Part shown: positions 26,301 through 32,543 of the stretch, piece by piece
How positions within the stretch are numbered: position 1 is the first letter of the stretch
How the letters are laid out: every line of letters begins with the position of its first letter
Assembly (NCBI GenBank): GCA_017454525.1
Contig: JAFTCT010000058.1
Coordinates: 1 to 42,078 of the forward strand
Direction of reading: 5' to 3'
DNA: 42,078 nt
From: Clostridia bacterium
GTDB taxonomy: Bacteria; Bacillota; Clostridia; Oscillospirales; CAG-272
The notes under the pieces: model-generated
Databases searched by the model: none
Told to the model about the DNA's origin: nothing
What the model saw: only the letters and a program-made list of their open reading frames with translations
Position numbers and translations under genes: made by a program

Positions 26301-26680
26301 GGCGCAAAGCGCACTTCGATCCCCGACGCGGAGGTGTAGCGATACTCCTTCGCCTCGATCTTCACGCCGTTTTCGGTATGCGTCGTCACGACGTACTCCT
26401 TCGGAACGGCGTCGGAATACCTGAACGCGATCCCCGCGTTCTCATAATACGCCCTCTCGCTGTCGAGCAGGGTCACGCCGCACCAGACAGAGAAAAATTC
26501 TTCCGCCGGGATCATTTCCGGCGACTCGTCCCCCGTTTTTGACGCGTCAAGCGCGCTGCCCGCGGCTTCCGCGCCGGGATATGACAAGCGCGCTTCCCCG
26601 CCGAAAACAAAAAGGGGAACGCATCCAAAAGCAAATACTGCGAGAAGCAGGAGCGCCTGCAGTCTGTGCACTTTTTTCAT
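23303..26680 (-). CDS. Membrane-anchored surface protein: Tyr-rich coiled coil plus InlB-like repeats
   Basis: The 1125-residue protein has a signal peptide (about 1-28) and a beta-rich N-terminal part. A strongly charged, tyrosine-rich helical stretch follows at about 195-300 (repeats such as YAAYLEAK and YKEYLACEAQ), then a helical domain and a Pro/Glu-rich linker (about 480-535). At least four InlB/Listeria-Bacteroides-type repeats come next (YTVIFDVRG, YTVVFDVDG, FTVRFYDGNGE, each ending in a YTA.Y or Y.PVF-like strand). A C-terminal membrane helix followed by KKRKK forms the anchor; there is no sortase motif. Of the two adjacent ATGs I prefer 26680, as GAGG is then 7 nt away. It follows the NahK-like gene by about 40 bp with no promoter between, so the two are likely cotranscribed. 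Adhesion is a guess from architecture. Confidence 0.8.
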   Translation of the reverse strand: MKKVHRLQALLLLAVFAFGCVPLFVFGGEARLSYPGAEAAGSALDASKTGDESPEMIPAEEFFSVWCGVTLLDSERAYYENAGIAFRYSDAVPKEYVVTTHTENGVKIEAKEYRYTSASGIEVRFAPVSASVGETVKNFAGSSGTLLFEGLEGGQTYEAVVRYRIFAVLPERAVSDALNAAWKVGAEADGKLSAFESASAEYARRSKEYEALYAAYLAASNKYAQYLRDKEEYDRKRAAYDEYVGKKTAYEEQYAAYTAYLEAKSAFDAAYVKYEEDLAVYREAYKEYLACEAQKQACADALRVLSTVFIKDDAGNMMYNTLLGPTVDTVMKNKGTLERQGGVDPKDVQGAGDAADVLRALLPPYRKLKKLSEQFAYYAEHYTEIRDSFIKLYKHLNSLCKNSVVREVLAKEGKLERYYQFVAHLYLLSACFDDTSEFDPSWTIRGKTLQSLLSENLLIPDENNADPSGITYPETSVKEPVSPTEPEEPQAVSEPSKTWEIDLSLPVEPDTVAQPEDPGTLEDHAGEKPVKPLLSADQTALANDVRTGVLTQRAGRELTLSFESEVTRSVAYEGAVTVRFFDADRKTLLYTSTVLKGGDVHYGGATPKKDPDVRNSYTFAGFFDEEGNGFSLVHVERDADLFARYIASPIGYTVIFDVRGSETGRTCRYGDLPEAPDYPVSYTENGIEYRFEGFEPAITVVTGNARYTARYTPVIPERYTVVFDVDGVKTQTSVRAGELPEAPEVPAEHSDEYYVYAFIGWSPAIVRAEKDAAYTAVYEKKYIAPSVEGDGGARVVAGADGFAVLTGGAHDAFDVSGVFARALENRTGLTFSTGETTVYIPGESVAAFQTAKTVRFYPEEKGFFIALTDGEGADLFEKHSAEVRVGGAFAIGEGSVLKRLDGALEQEISFMEVDGMVSAVLPGGGSYRLLRTYTVTVSGGRAQASAARALPGERITVTANSGDGEAIGSLILHIDGETQRTVLGRSFDMPEGNVTVEPVFVADGVTFTVRFYDGNGEVLLTRQYRYGETLILPETAPEKRSDDPEYLYSFTGWEPTVIGRVVEDADYRPVFKKVQNADYVSPYDSDRFVGKVLLMQVLPVFILLVLAVSGPVIYVRLSKKRKKNI

Positions 26681-26720
26681 CATTCCACCTCGTTATTCGG
26701 TATGTCAGGTCGGTTTTCGT

Positions 26721-27842
26721 TCACCGCGCGCCGCCGTAGAGACGCGCGCATTCCCTCACGATCCCCTGCATTTCGTCGAGTTTCCCTTCCATGTCCGCGG
26801 CGAGCGCCAGCTGCGACCGCGTGCGGACCAGATTGTGCCCGGGATAGCAGACCTTGAAATACTTGTCGCCCGTCAGATAGTCGTCAAGGAATCGGGACGC
26901 CAGTTCGATCGTGATGCAGAAAGCGGACAGCGCGAGCGTATCGATCTCGTTCTGCGTCAGATACGGTCCGACGCAGGACAGGAATCCTTCGGTAAACGCT
27001 TTGAAATTGTCGATGTTCAGTCCGACCTTCGTCAGATCCTTCTCATCCTCCGGCGCGCTGTTCGAAGCGAACCGGATGGCGTCGCCGAAATCGTAGCCCA
27101 CAAGTCCCGGCATGACGGTATCGAGATCGATGACCGTCAGAGGGCTCTGATCCTCGACGTTGAACAGGACGTTATTGACCTTCGTGTCGTTGTGCGTCAC
27201 GCGCAGGGGCAGCATGCCCTTCTCCAGAAGATCGGTGAGCGTGCACGCCTTTTCGTATTTGGACGCGATATAGTCGAGCTCCCGCCCGACCTCCGCCGCC
27301 CTCTTGAATTCATCGCTTTTCGCGTCGTCGAAAAGTTTGTTCAGGCGCTTTTTGGTGTTATGGAAATCGGCGATCGTCTCGTGCAGCAGCGTGGCGTCGA
27401 AATCGCGCAGGTCGAGCTGGAAGGAGCCGAAGGCGATGCCCGCGAGCCGGATGACCCTGAGATCGGTACAGACGTCGAAGGTCACCGATTCAAAGAAATT
27501 ACGCACGCGCCAGAAATAGTCCGTGCCCTCTTCGAAATAATAGTTTTTCCGGTCCGCGGTATGGTGGAAATGCAGGGCGTTCACCCCGCCGCGCTTGTTG
27601 TAGATGTGCGTGGTGACCTTGTCGATATTCTCCATCACTTCCACGGGATTTTTGAAAACGTATGTATTGACCTTCTGAAACAGGAACGGCTTCAGCGTTC
27701 CGTCGCCGAGCCGGTAGGTCACTTTGAAAGTCTTGTTGATATTACCGCTGTTGATCTGCTCGATCCGGGAGATTTCACCGTCCAGTCTGAATTGTTTGCC
27801 GATCTTATCGAAATCGTAACCGGCATAGACTGTTATGCCCAT
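26721..27842 (-). CDS. APH-family sugar kinase, N-acetylhexosamine 1-kinase (NahK)-like
   Basis: The 373-residue protein has the aminoglycoside-phosphotransferase fold. An N-terminal SGNINKTFKV glycine-loop region is followed by the catalytic THNDTKVNNVLF (D219, N224) and VIDLDTVMPGLVGYDFGDA (metal-binding D239/D241). The run DTVMPGLV.YDFGDAIRF is characteristic of NahK, which phosphorylates GlcNAc/GalNAc at C1 in lacto-N-biose and mucin-glycan use. Other pathway genes (LNB phosphorylase, epimerase) are not in this window, so the substrate is not certain. AAAGGA lies 12 nt before the ATG, a long spacing. The promoter is at 27926-27954, leaving a leader of about 77 nt. Confidence 0.82.
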   Translation of the reverse strand: MGITVYAGYDFDKIGKQFRLDGEISRIEQINSGNINKTFKVTYRLGDGTLKPFLFQKVNTYVFKNPVEVMENIDKVTTHIYNKRGGVNALHFHHTADRKNYYFEEGTDYFWRVRNFFESVTFDVCTDLRVIRLAGIAFGSFQLDLRDFDATLLHETIADFHNTKKRLNKLFDDAKSDEFKRAAEVGRELDYIASKYEKACTLTDLLEKGMLPLRVTHNDTKVNNVLFNVEDQSPLTVIDLDTVMPGLVGYDFGDAIRFASNSAPEDEKDLTKVGLNIDNFKAFTEGFLSCVGPYLTQNEIDTLALSAFCITIELASRFLDDYLTGDKYFKVCYPGHNLVRTRSQLALAADMEGKLDEMQGIVRECARLYGGAR

Positions 27843-27925
27843 GTTCTCGTACTATCCTTTCAGGTATCCAAAGGTATTTGACGGCAGGCGCCGTCTTTTA
27901 CTGCGTTCAGCGTATACTTATATGG

Positions 27926-27954
27926 AGTATAGCATATATCGGGGGGATTGTCAA
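27926..27954 (-). promoter_or_regulatory. Sigma-A promoter for the NahK-like / coiled-coil gene pair
   Basis: On the - strand a perfect TTGACA (27949-27954), a 17-bp spacer and TATACT (27926-27931). Confidence 0.85.
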
Positions 27955-28026
27955 CAGTAATTTCCTGTCAAATTTCTACAAAAAACTATATGTAATCATT
28001 ATGCGCCTCTACGTCCCGAAAACAAA

Positions 28027-28068
28027 GGGGTGTTCCGCTCCGCTGATCCGCGCGGAACGGAACACCCC
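28027..28068 (-). terminator. Terminator of hpf
   Basis: GGGGTGTTCCG (28027-28037) pairs with CGGAACACCCC (28058-28068), and the stem continues through TCCGC/GCGGA after a bulge. On the - strand it is followed by TTTGTTTTC. It lies about 40 bp after the hpf stop; the remaining 28069-28109 shows nothing else. Confidence 0.85.
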
Positions 28069-28109
28069 GAAAAGACGGCCTCCGTGCGCGGCGTCCGCCG
28101 CGTACCCCG

Positions 28110-28640
28110 TTATTCCGGAATGATCAGACCGTAGTTGCCGTCGGTCTTCTTATATACGACTTTGAGCGCGCCGGTGTCGACGTCGCGGAAAAGGAAGAAG
28201 TCGTGTTCGAGCAGAAGCATCTGCAGAATAGCGTCCTCAAGCGCCATCGGCTTGACCGGGAAGGTCTTGGTGCGCACCTTGAAATCGGGCGTTTCCTGCT
28301 CCTGTTCCTCGGCATACCCGGACTCCTCGATCTGCGCCTTGAAGGCGCTCGACTTGAACCTCTTCTCGAGTCTGGTCTTGTTTTTGCGCATCTGCCGTAA
28401 GATCGCGTCGATCGCGGAATCGAGCGCCGACGCGGCGGTGTCCGCCTTCTTTTCGGAACGGAAGATCGTGCCGTCGGCGACGATCGTCAATTCCACCGAT
28501 TCTCCGTCTCTTTTCCTGTCGGTCTTGATCTGCGCAGAAGCGTCGTCGAAGAAACGGTCGAACTTTTTGAGTTTCTTCTCCGCGCTGTCAAAGAAATCTG
28601 AAGCCGGTTCACGGTTCTTGCCTGCAAATGTGACTTTCAC
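28110..28640 (-). CDS. hpf: Ribosome hibernation promoting factor, long form
   Basis: The 176-residue protein has the N-terminal HPF/YfiA fold (VKVTFAGKN, ELTIVADGTIFRSEKKA, SALDSAIDAILRQM) and, after a charged linker, the C-terminal dimerisation domain (about 118-176; KTFPVKPMALEDAILQMLLLEHDFFLFRD). Long HPFs pair 70S ribosomes into inactive 100S dimers under stress or in stationary phase. I place the start at GTG 28640, not at the upstream ATG 28700: AAGGTGGG lies 7 nt before the GTG, and the extra 20 residues of the longer frame do not match the family. It is monocistronic, with a terminator close behind. Confidence 0.93.
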   Translation of the reverse strand: MKVTFAGKNREPASDFFDSAEKKLKKFDRFFDDASAQIKTDRKRDGESVELTIVADGTIFRSEKKADTAASALDSAIDAILRQMRKNKTRLEKRFKSSAFKAQIEESGYAEEQEQETPDFKVRTKTFPVKPMALEDAILQMLLLEHDFFLFRDVDTGALKVVYKKTDGNYGLIIPE

Positions 28641-28716
28641 GTTGATCCCACCTTGTTTATATATTCGGAAGAGCCGGAATACGATGACCGGGATCGACAT
28701 TCTCTTCCGTATGTAT

Positions 28717-28725
28717 ATTTTACCA
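28717..28725 (-). promoter_or_regulatory. Possible extended -10 promoter for hpf
   Basis: On the - strand TGGTAAAAT (TAAAAT at 28717-28722) is an extended -10 element about 75 nt before the GTG; no good -35 is seen. Confidence 0.4.
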
Positions 28726-28859
28726 CACTTTTCCCGAAAAAGAAATAGTAAATGCTATACAATTTTTATCTGGAAAAACCGTCATTTCGCCAAAAATGAA
28801 GTTTTTTTCAAAAAAACACATAAAATTGCCCTGTTGTTCACAACTAATTCATATCGGCG

Positions 28860-28868
28860 TGGTATGAT
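28860..28868 (+). promoter_or_regulatory. Possible extended -10 promoter for the DUF4353 lipoprotein
   Basis: TGGTATGAT (TATGAT at 28863-28868) is an extended -10 element 34 nt before the ATG at 28902; no -35 at 16-18 bp. Confidence 0.4.
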
Positions 28869-28901
28869 AAAAGAGAAGTCTTGTATAAAGAAGGGTTGAA
28901 A

Positions 28902-29867
28902 ATGAAAAAACACGTTCTCACAGCCGCCGCGCTGATCTGCGTCCTTGCGACGCTCTCGCTCTGTTCCTGCACGAACGCCGGAACGCCGACGACCGGATCG
29001 CCGACAGAAACGGCGGCGCCCGAAACGACGGCGTCCGCAATAAACACCTCCGGAACGGAAACTGCCGTTCCCACAGAACAGTCAACGCCCGTTCCGACGG
29101 AAAACACGGGCGCCGCGGGAACGGAAACCGGTACCGCAGACGCGGTCGTTTACGATATCAGACTCTCCGACAGCGGCGTCGACTTAGGAGAATCGGGCGC
29201 GGCGCTTGAAGGCAAGGTCATAAAGATCACGAAAGCCGGCTCCTACCGCTTCACCGGCGCGCTCTCCGACGGCGAGATCGTCGTCGCCGTCAGCAAGGAG
29301 GAGACGGTCGATCTGATTCTGGCGGGCGTGAGCATCACCAACAAGGACGGCCCCGCGATCTGGTGCGACAGCGCGGACAAGCTCTACGTCACGACCGAGG
29401 AGAATACCGTCAACACCTTGAGCGACGGCAAGAACTACGCCCTTCCCGACGGTCCGAACGCAACGCTCTACAGCGACGACGACCTGACGGTGCGCGGGAC
29501 CGGCACGCTGACCGTTATGGGCAGATTCAAGAACGGGATCTCCAGCAAGAACGATATCAAGATCAAAGAACTCACCCTCAACGTCGAGAGTTATAATACC
29601 GGCGTCCGCGGCAAGGGCAGCGTGACGGTCACGAGCGGCAATATCGAGATCAACGCCGGAAACGACGGCATCAAATCGACCGACGACACGACAAAGGGCA
29701 AGGGTTTCGTTGAGATCACCGGCGGGAAGATCGTCATCACCGCGGGCGACGACGGCATCCAGGCGGCGACCGTTCTGACGGTCTCGGGCGGCAGCGTGCA
29801 GATCAATGCCGAAGGGAAAAAGGTCAACGCGCCCGAACAGAATATCACGGAGGGCACGGTCCGATAG
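28902..29867 (+). CDS. Lipoprotein with DUF4353 (Cthe_2159-like) beta-helix domain
   Basis: The 321-residue protein starts MKKHVLTAAALICVLATLSL with a lipobox ending at C23 (LCSC), then a long Thr/Pro/Glu-rich linker (about 25-85) suited to spanning the cell wall. The rest is DUF4353: GSYRFTGALSDGEIVV, GVSITNKDGPAI, LYSDDDLTVRGTGTL, then repeated G-N-D/GDDGI rungs (NAGNDGIKSTDD, ITAGDDGIQAA). The C. thermocellum homologue binds cellulose-like polysaccharide, so a cell-surface glycan-binding role is plausible. The start is ATG 28902 with AGAAGGG upstream; the longer frame from 28881 would bury the signal peptide. It is probably monocistronic. Confidence 0.87.
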   Translation: MKKHVLTAAALICVLATLSLCSCTNAGTPTTGSPTETAAPETTASAINTSGTETAVPTEQSTPVPTENTGAAGTETGTADAVVYDIRLSDSGVDLGESGAALEGKVIKITKAGSYRFTGALSDGEIVVAVSKEETVDLILAGVSITNKDGPAIWCDSADKLYVTTEENTVNTLSDGKNYALPDGPNATLYSDDDLTVRGTGTLTVMGRFKNGISSKNDIKIKELTLNVESYNTGVRGKGSVTVTSGNIEINAGNDGIKSTDDTTKGKGFVEITGGKIVITAGDDGIQAATVLTVSGGSVQINAEGKKVNAPEQNITEGTVR

Positions 29868-29969
29868 GACCCGGCGCCGGCTCCCGCGGCTTTCGGACAG
29901 GCGGGATGCCGCCGCACGGCGGTGCGGCAGGGACCGGAGCGAAAGCCGGAGAGAATATCGCATACAGGG
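29868..29969 (+). other. Structured G+C-rich 3' untranslated region
   Basis: Part of the 316-bp gap before rplM. CGGCTTTCG (29887-29895) pairs with CGAAAGCCG (29940-29948) and encloses a second hairpin, TGCCGC (29907-29912) with GCGGCA (29924-29929). The rest of the gap holds the terminator at 29970-30015, an AT-rich run, and the rplM promoter at 30104-30132. No gene is visible in it. Confidence 0.5.
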
Positions 29970-30015
29970 GCGTTGTGCGCGGCGCCGGACGCCGCGCGCA
30001 ACGCTTTTTTGTTTT
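29970..30015 (+). terminator. Intrinsic terminator of the DUF4353 lipoprotein gene
   Basis: GCGTTGTGCGCGGCG (29970-29984) pairs with 29990-30004, with one wobble, around CCGGA, and is followed by TTTTTTGTTTT. Confidence 0.93.
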
Positions 30016-30103
30016 ACCGAGTTAGAATAAAAGAGATTTTTTGAGATTTTGAGAGAATTTCAAAGAAAGTGCCGGTATAAATCGATTTTTTTCAAAAAAA
30101 TCA

Positions 30104-30132
30104 TTGACAAGCGCGTTTCCTTGTGCTATAAT
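30104..30132 (+). promoter_or_regulatory. Consensus sigma-A promoter for rplM-rpsI
   Basis: TTGACA (30104-30109), 17 bp, TATAAT (30127-30132): a perfect consensus, as expected for a highly expressed ribosomal operon. The leader to the ATG at 30184 is about 45 nt. Confidence 0.95.
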
Positions 30133-30183
30133 GCCCGGGCAATCGAAAAAAGCATATCTAAATCAAATTCGGAGGAACAAAGA

Positions 30184-30612
30184 ATGTCGACCTTTATGGC
30201 AAAGGCAGAGACCATTGAACGCAAATGGTACGTGCTGGACGCCGCGGGCAAGCCCGTGGGCAAAACCGCCGTTGCTGCCGCTAACATCTTAAGAGGCAAA
30301 CACCGTCCCGAATTCACCCCCCACGCGGACTGCGGCGAATTCGTGATCATCATCAACGCAGGAAAAGCTGTCTTCACCGGCAAGAAGCTGACCGACAAGA
30401 TCTACTACCGTCACAGCGGTTATATCGGCGGTCTCAAGAGCGTCACCGCGAAGCAGTTAATGGAAGAGAAGCCCGAACTGGTGCTTGAAATGGCTGTCAA
30501 GGGCATGCTCCCGAAGAACAGCATCGGCGCCAAGAGCCTGACCCGCTTAAGAGTTTACGCGGGCGCTGAACACGAGCAGCAGGCGCAGAAGCCGGTTGCT
30601 TACGAATTCTGA
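30184..30612 (+). CDS. rplM: 50S ribosomal protein L13
   Basis: The 142-residue protein carries the L13 landmarks: [45 protein letters not shown] and [25 protein letters not shown]13 binds 23S rRNA early in 50S assembly. The start is ATG 30184, with GGAGGA 7 nt upstream; the 45 codons further upstream in frame overlap the promoter and are not translated. It forms the usual rplM-rpsI pair with the next gene, 15 bp away. Confidence 0.98.
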   Translation: MSTFMAKAETIERKWYVLDAAGKPVGKTAVAAANILRGKHRPEFTPHADCGEFVIIINAGKAVFTGKKLTDKIYYRHSGYIGGLKSVTAKQLMEEKPELVLEMAVKGMLPKNSIGAKSLTRLRVYAGAEHEQQAQKPVAYEF

Positions 30613-30627
30613 AAGGAGTAACGAACG

Positions 30628-31032
30628 ATGACTTATACGAGCGCTAAGCCCTACTTTGCAGGTACGGGCAGAAGAAAAAGTTCCATCGCCAGAGTGCGCC
30701 TGATGCCCGGCACCGGCAAGATCACCATCAACGGCAGAGACATCGACGATTACTTCGGACTCGGCACCCTCAAGCTGATCGTCAACCAGCCCTTTGAAGT
30801 GACCGGCAGCGTCGGCAAATTCGACGTCGTCTGCCTCGTTTCGGGCGGCGGCATCTCCGGTCAGGCGGGCGCGATCCGTCACGGCATCGCCAGAGCCCTC
30901 GACAAGAGCGACGAAAACCTGCACACCACCCTCAAAAAAGCGGGCTTCCTCACGAGAGACCCCCGTATGAAGGAAAGAAAGAAGTACGGCCTCAAAGCTG
31001 CGCGCCGTGCTCCCCAGTTCTCGAAGAGATAA
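30628..31032 (+). CDS. rpsI: 30S ribosomal protein S9
   Basis: A 134-residue S9 with [14 protein letters not shown] near the N terminus, [31 protein letters not shown], and the basic C-terminal tail [12 protein letters not shown]...RRAPQFSKR that reaches the P-site tRNA. AAGGAG lies 9 nt before the ATG. Second gene of the rplM-rpsI operon; a strong hairpin follows 16 bp after the stop. Confidence 0.98.
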   Translation: MTYTSAKPYFAGTGRRKSSIARVRLMPGTGKITINGRDIDDYFGLGTLKLIVNQPFEVTGSVGKFDVVCLVSGGGISGQAGAIRHGIARALDKSDENLHTTLKKAGFLTRDPRMKERKKYGLKAARRAPQFSKR

Positions 31033-31048
31033 GTTCTTCAAAAACAAC

Positions 31049-31086
31049 GCGGGGCTGCTCATTTGCCTGCAAATGAGCAGCCCCGC
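31049..31086 (+). terminator. Hairpin after rpsI
   Basis: GCGGGGCTGCTCATTTGC (31049-31066) pairs fully with 31069-31086. There is no + strand T-run (AAAACGG follows), whereas the - strand reads into GTTGTTTTTG, so it may also act against read-through from the right. Confidence 0.75.
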
Positions 31087-31207
31087 AAAACGGATGGTCG
31101 GGATCCCGTCCGTTTTGCGCGACTTTTGCGGTTTTGTCCGGACAGGCGAACGCTTATTGTCTAACAATATGACAAAACCGAGGCGTGAGCCGAGGAGCAA
31201 AACGTCG
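31085..31207. other. Compound inverted-repeat element between convergent operons
   Basis: Two adjoining structures. First, GCAAAACGGA (31085-31094) with TCCGTTTTGC (31109-31118) encloses the palindrome CGGGATCCCG (31099-31108). Second, CGACTTTTGC (31120-31129) with GCAAAA-c-GTCG (31197-31207) encloses GGTTTTGTC (31130-31138) with GACAAAACC (31171-31179), which encloses TATTGT (31155-31160) with ACAATA (31164-31169). A 17-nt G-rich segment (31180-31196) stays unpaired. It may be a structured RNA, a MITE-like intergenic repeat, or barrier hairpins. Confidence 0.6.
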
Positions 31208-31209
31208 AC

Positions 31210-31253
31210 GGGGCTGTTTCATTTGGCGCAAATACGCCAAATGAAACACCCCC
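31210..31253 (-). terminator. Terminator of the tldD-tldE operon
   Basis: A stem of GGGG plus TGTTTCATTTGGCG (31210-31228, one mismatch at 31214) with 31235-31253, only 9 bp after the tldE stop. On the - strand it continues into GTCGACGTTTTGC. Confidence 0.75.
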
Positions 31254-31262
31254 TTCTGTTAT

Positions 31263-32543
31263 TCAGAGGATCGAGAAACCGGGCAGCAGCATTTTGTCGG
31301 GTCCCTCGTAGGCGCCCTGCGTCACTTTTTTGTCGGACAGGCGCAGCGACGCGAGCGCTTCGCTCAGTTTTCCCGACATCGTGATGCCGGTGACCGGGAC
31401 GGTTTTTTCGCCGTCAAAGTAGTAGGCAAGGCGGATCTCGCCGCCGATATAGTCGTTAAAGAGATCGACCTGGATGCCCGAGAGCGAGGCGCACTCGATA
31501 TAGGGCGCGCTCTTCAGTTCCGCGCCGTCAAGCGTACCGGCGTTCACGTCCATGCAGCGCAGTTCGCCGCTCGGCGTTTCGACGCCCAGATACTGACCGA
31601 AGCGGTCGGAGCCGAAGTTCGCCGCGCACACGCCGTCCCTGATGACCGTCGTGTCGCGCAGTTCGGTGCCGTCGCCGTCAAAGAAGGAGGAGCACTCGCT
31701 TCCCGGCGTTTTGCCGCGCATCGTGACGGTGAGTTTGTCGCCCTTTCCGTCTTTCTGCAGATCGTCGCCGATCTTGTGCAGGTTCGCGTGCATATAGACC
31801 GAGGCGTAGTGCAGGTCCCCGGCGAGGTCAGAGAGCAGTTCTTCGATCTCGTGGGGGCGCAGAACGATGTTCGCCTTCATCGGTACGGGCGGCTTTGCGG
31901 CGACGTGACGGTCGTAAACCTCGCGCAGCTTTCCGGAGATCTCGTTTTTCAGTTTCTCTTCATCGAAAACGGTGAAGCGGTAGTCCTCGTAGAGCTCGAC
32001 CGATTCCTTTTCGTCGGTGAAGGTGGGGATCGCTTCGATCATCACGCGGTGCTTCTTCTCCTGCTTATCGATCCCTTCGCTGTTGATCACGCGGAAGGTG
32101 TCCGTATAGAGGAAGACCTCCAGCGCGTTGATCGATCCGCCGGCGGGACAATCCGCCGAGAAGACGGCTCGCGCGATCTTTGCCGCCGTTTCCTTTTCGT
32201 CAAGATCCGTCAGGTTGGTGGGCAGCGCCCGTTCGGGCTCTCTGCCGCCGCGCGGCAGACGGTAGGGCTGATTGAAGGCGAGTTTTGCGCGCGCCGCGGC
32301 GCGTACGATCGCCTTTTCAAGGTCCTTGTCGCTCTGCGCCGCCGTGACGGCGAAGGACGAGTCGCCTCTGGCGCCGTCGTGGTCGACGTAAACGGTGACG
32401 GAAGTCGAAACGGTGTCGGTGCTGCGGACGGTCTCGAGTTTTTCATGCACGAAGAAGAGTTCGTACGAGCGGGTCTTCATTTCGGCGATCTTCCAGCCGT
32501 CAACGCCGGTATTCTGATTTAACAGTCCGATCAGTTTTTTCAT
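31263..32543 (-). CDS. tldE: TldE/PmbA-like metalloprotease partner subunit
   Basis: A 426-residue member of the TldD/PmbA family lacking the HExxxH zinc motif, as TldE/PmbA subunits do. Family signs include ETVRSTDTVSTSVTVYVDHDGARGDS in the N-terminal half (read as separate short blocks), a central NIVLRPHEIEELL, and DLFNDYIGGEIRLAYYFDG near the C terminus. TldE forms a heterodimer with TldD to unfold and cleave peptides (for example CcdA or microcin precursors). Its start is ATG 32543, overlapping the tldD stop by 4 nt (ATGA); the upstream 18 codons of the longer frame lie inside tldD. It is the last gene of the - strand operon. Confidence 0.88.
   Translation of the reverse strand: MKKLIGLLNQNTGVDGWKIAEMKTRSYELFFVHEKLETVRSTDTVSTSVTVYVDHDGARGDSSFAVTAAQSDKDLEKAIVRAAARAKLAFNQPYRLPRGGREPERALPTNLTDLDEKETAAKIARAVFSADCPAGGSINALEVFLYTDTFRVINSEGIDKQEKKHRVMIEAIPTFTDEKESVELYEDYRFTVFDEEKLKNEISGKLREVYDRHVAAKPPVPMKANIVLRPHEIEELLSDLAGDLHYASVYMHANLHKIGDDLQKDGKGDKLTVTMRGKTPGSECSSFFDGDGTELRDTTVIRDGVCAANFGSDRFGQYLGVETPSGELRCMDVNAGTLDGAELKSAPYIECASLSGIQVDLFNDYIGGEIRLAYYFDGEKTVPVTGITMSGKLSEALASLRLSDKKVTQGAYEGPDKMLLPGFSIL

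Noticed and set aside
25109..26542. 477-residue + strand open frame opposite the coiled-coil surface protein
   Set aside because: Arg/Val-rich shadow frame with no motif, ribosome site or promoter.
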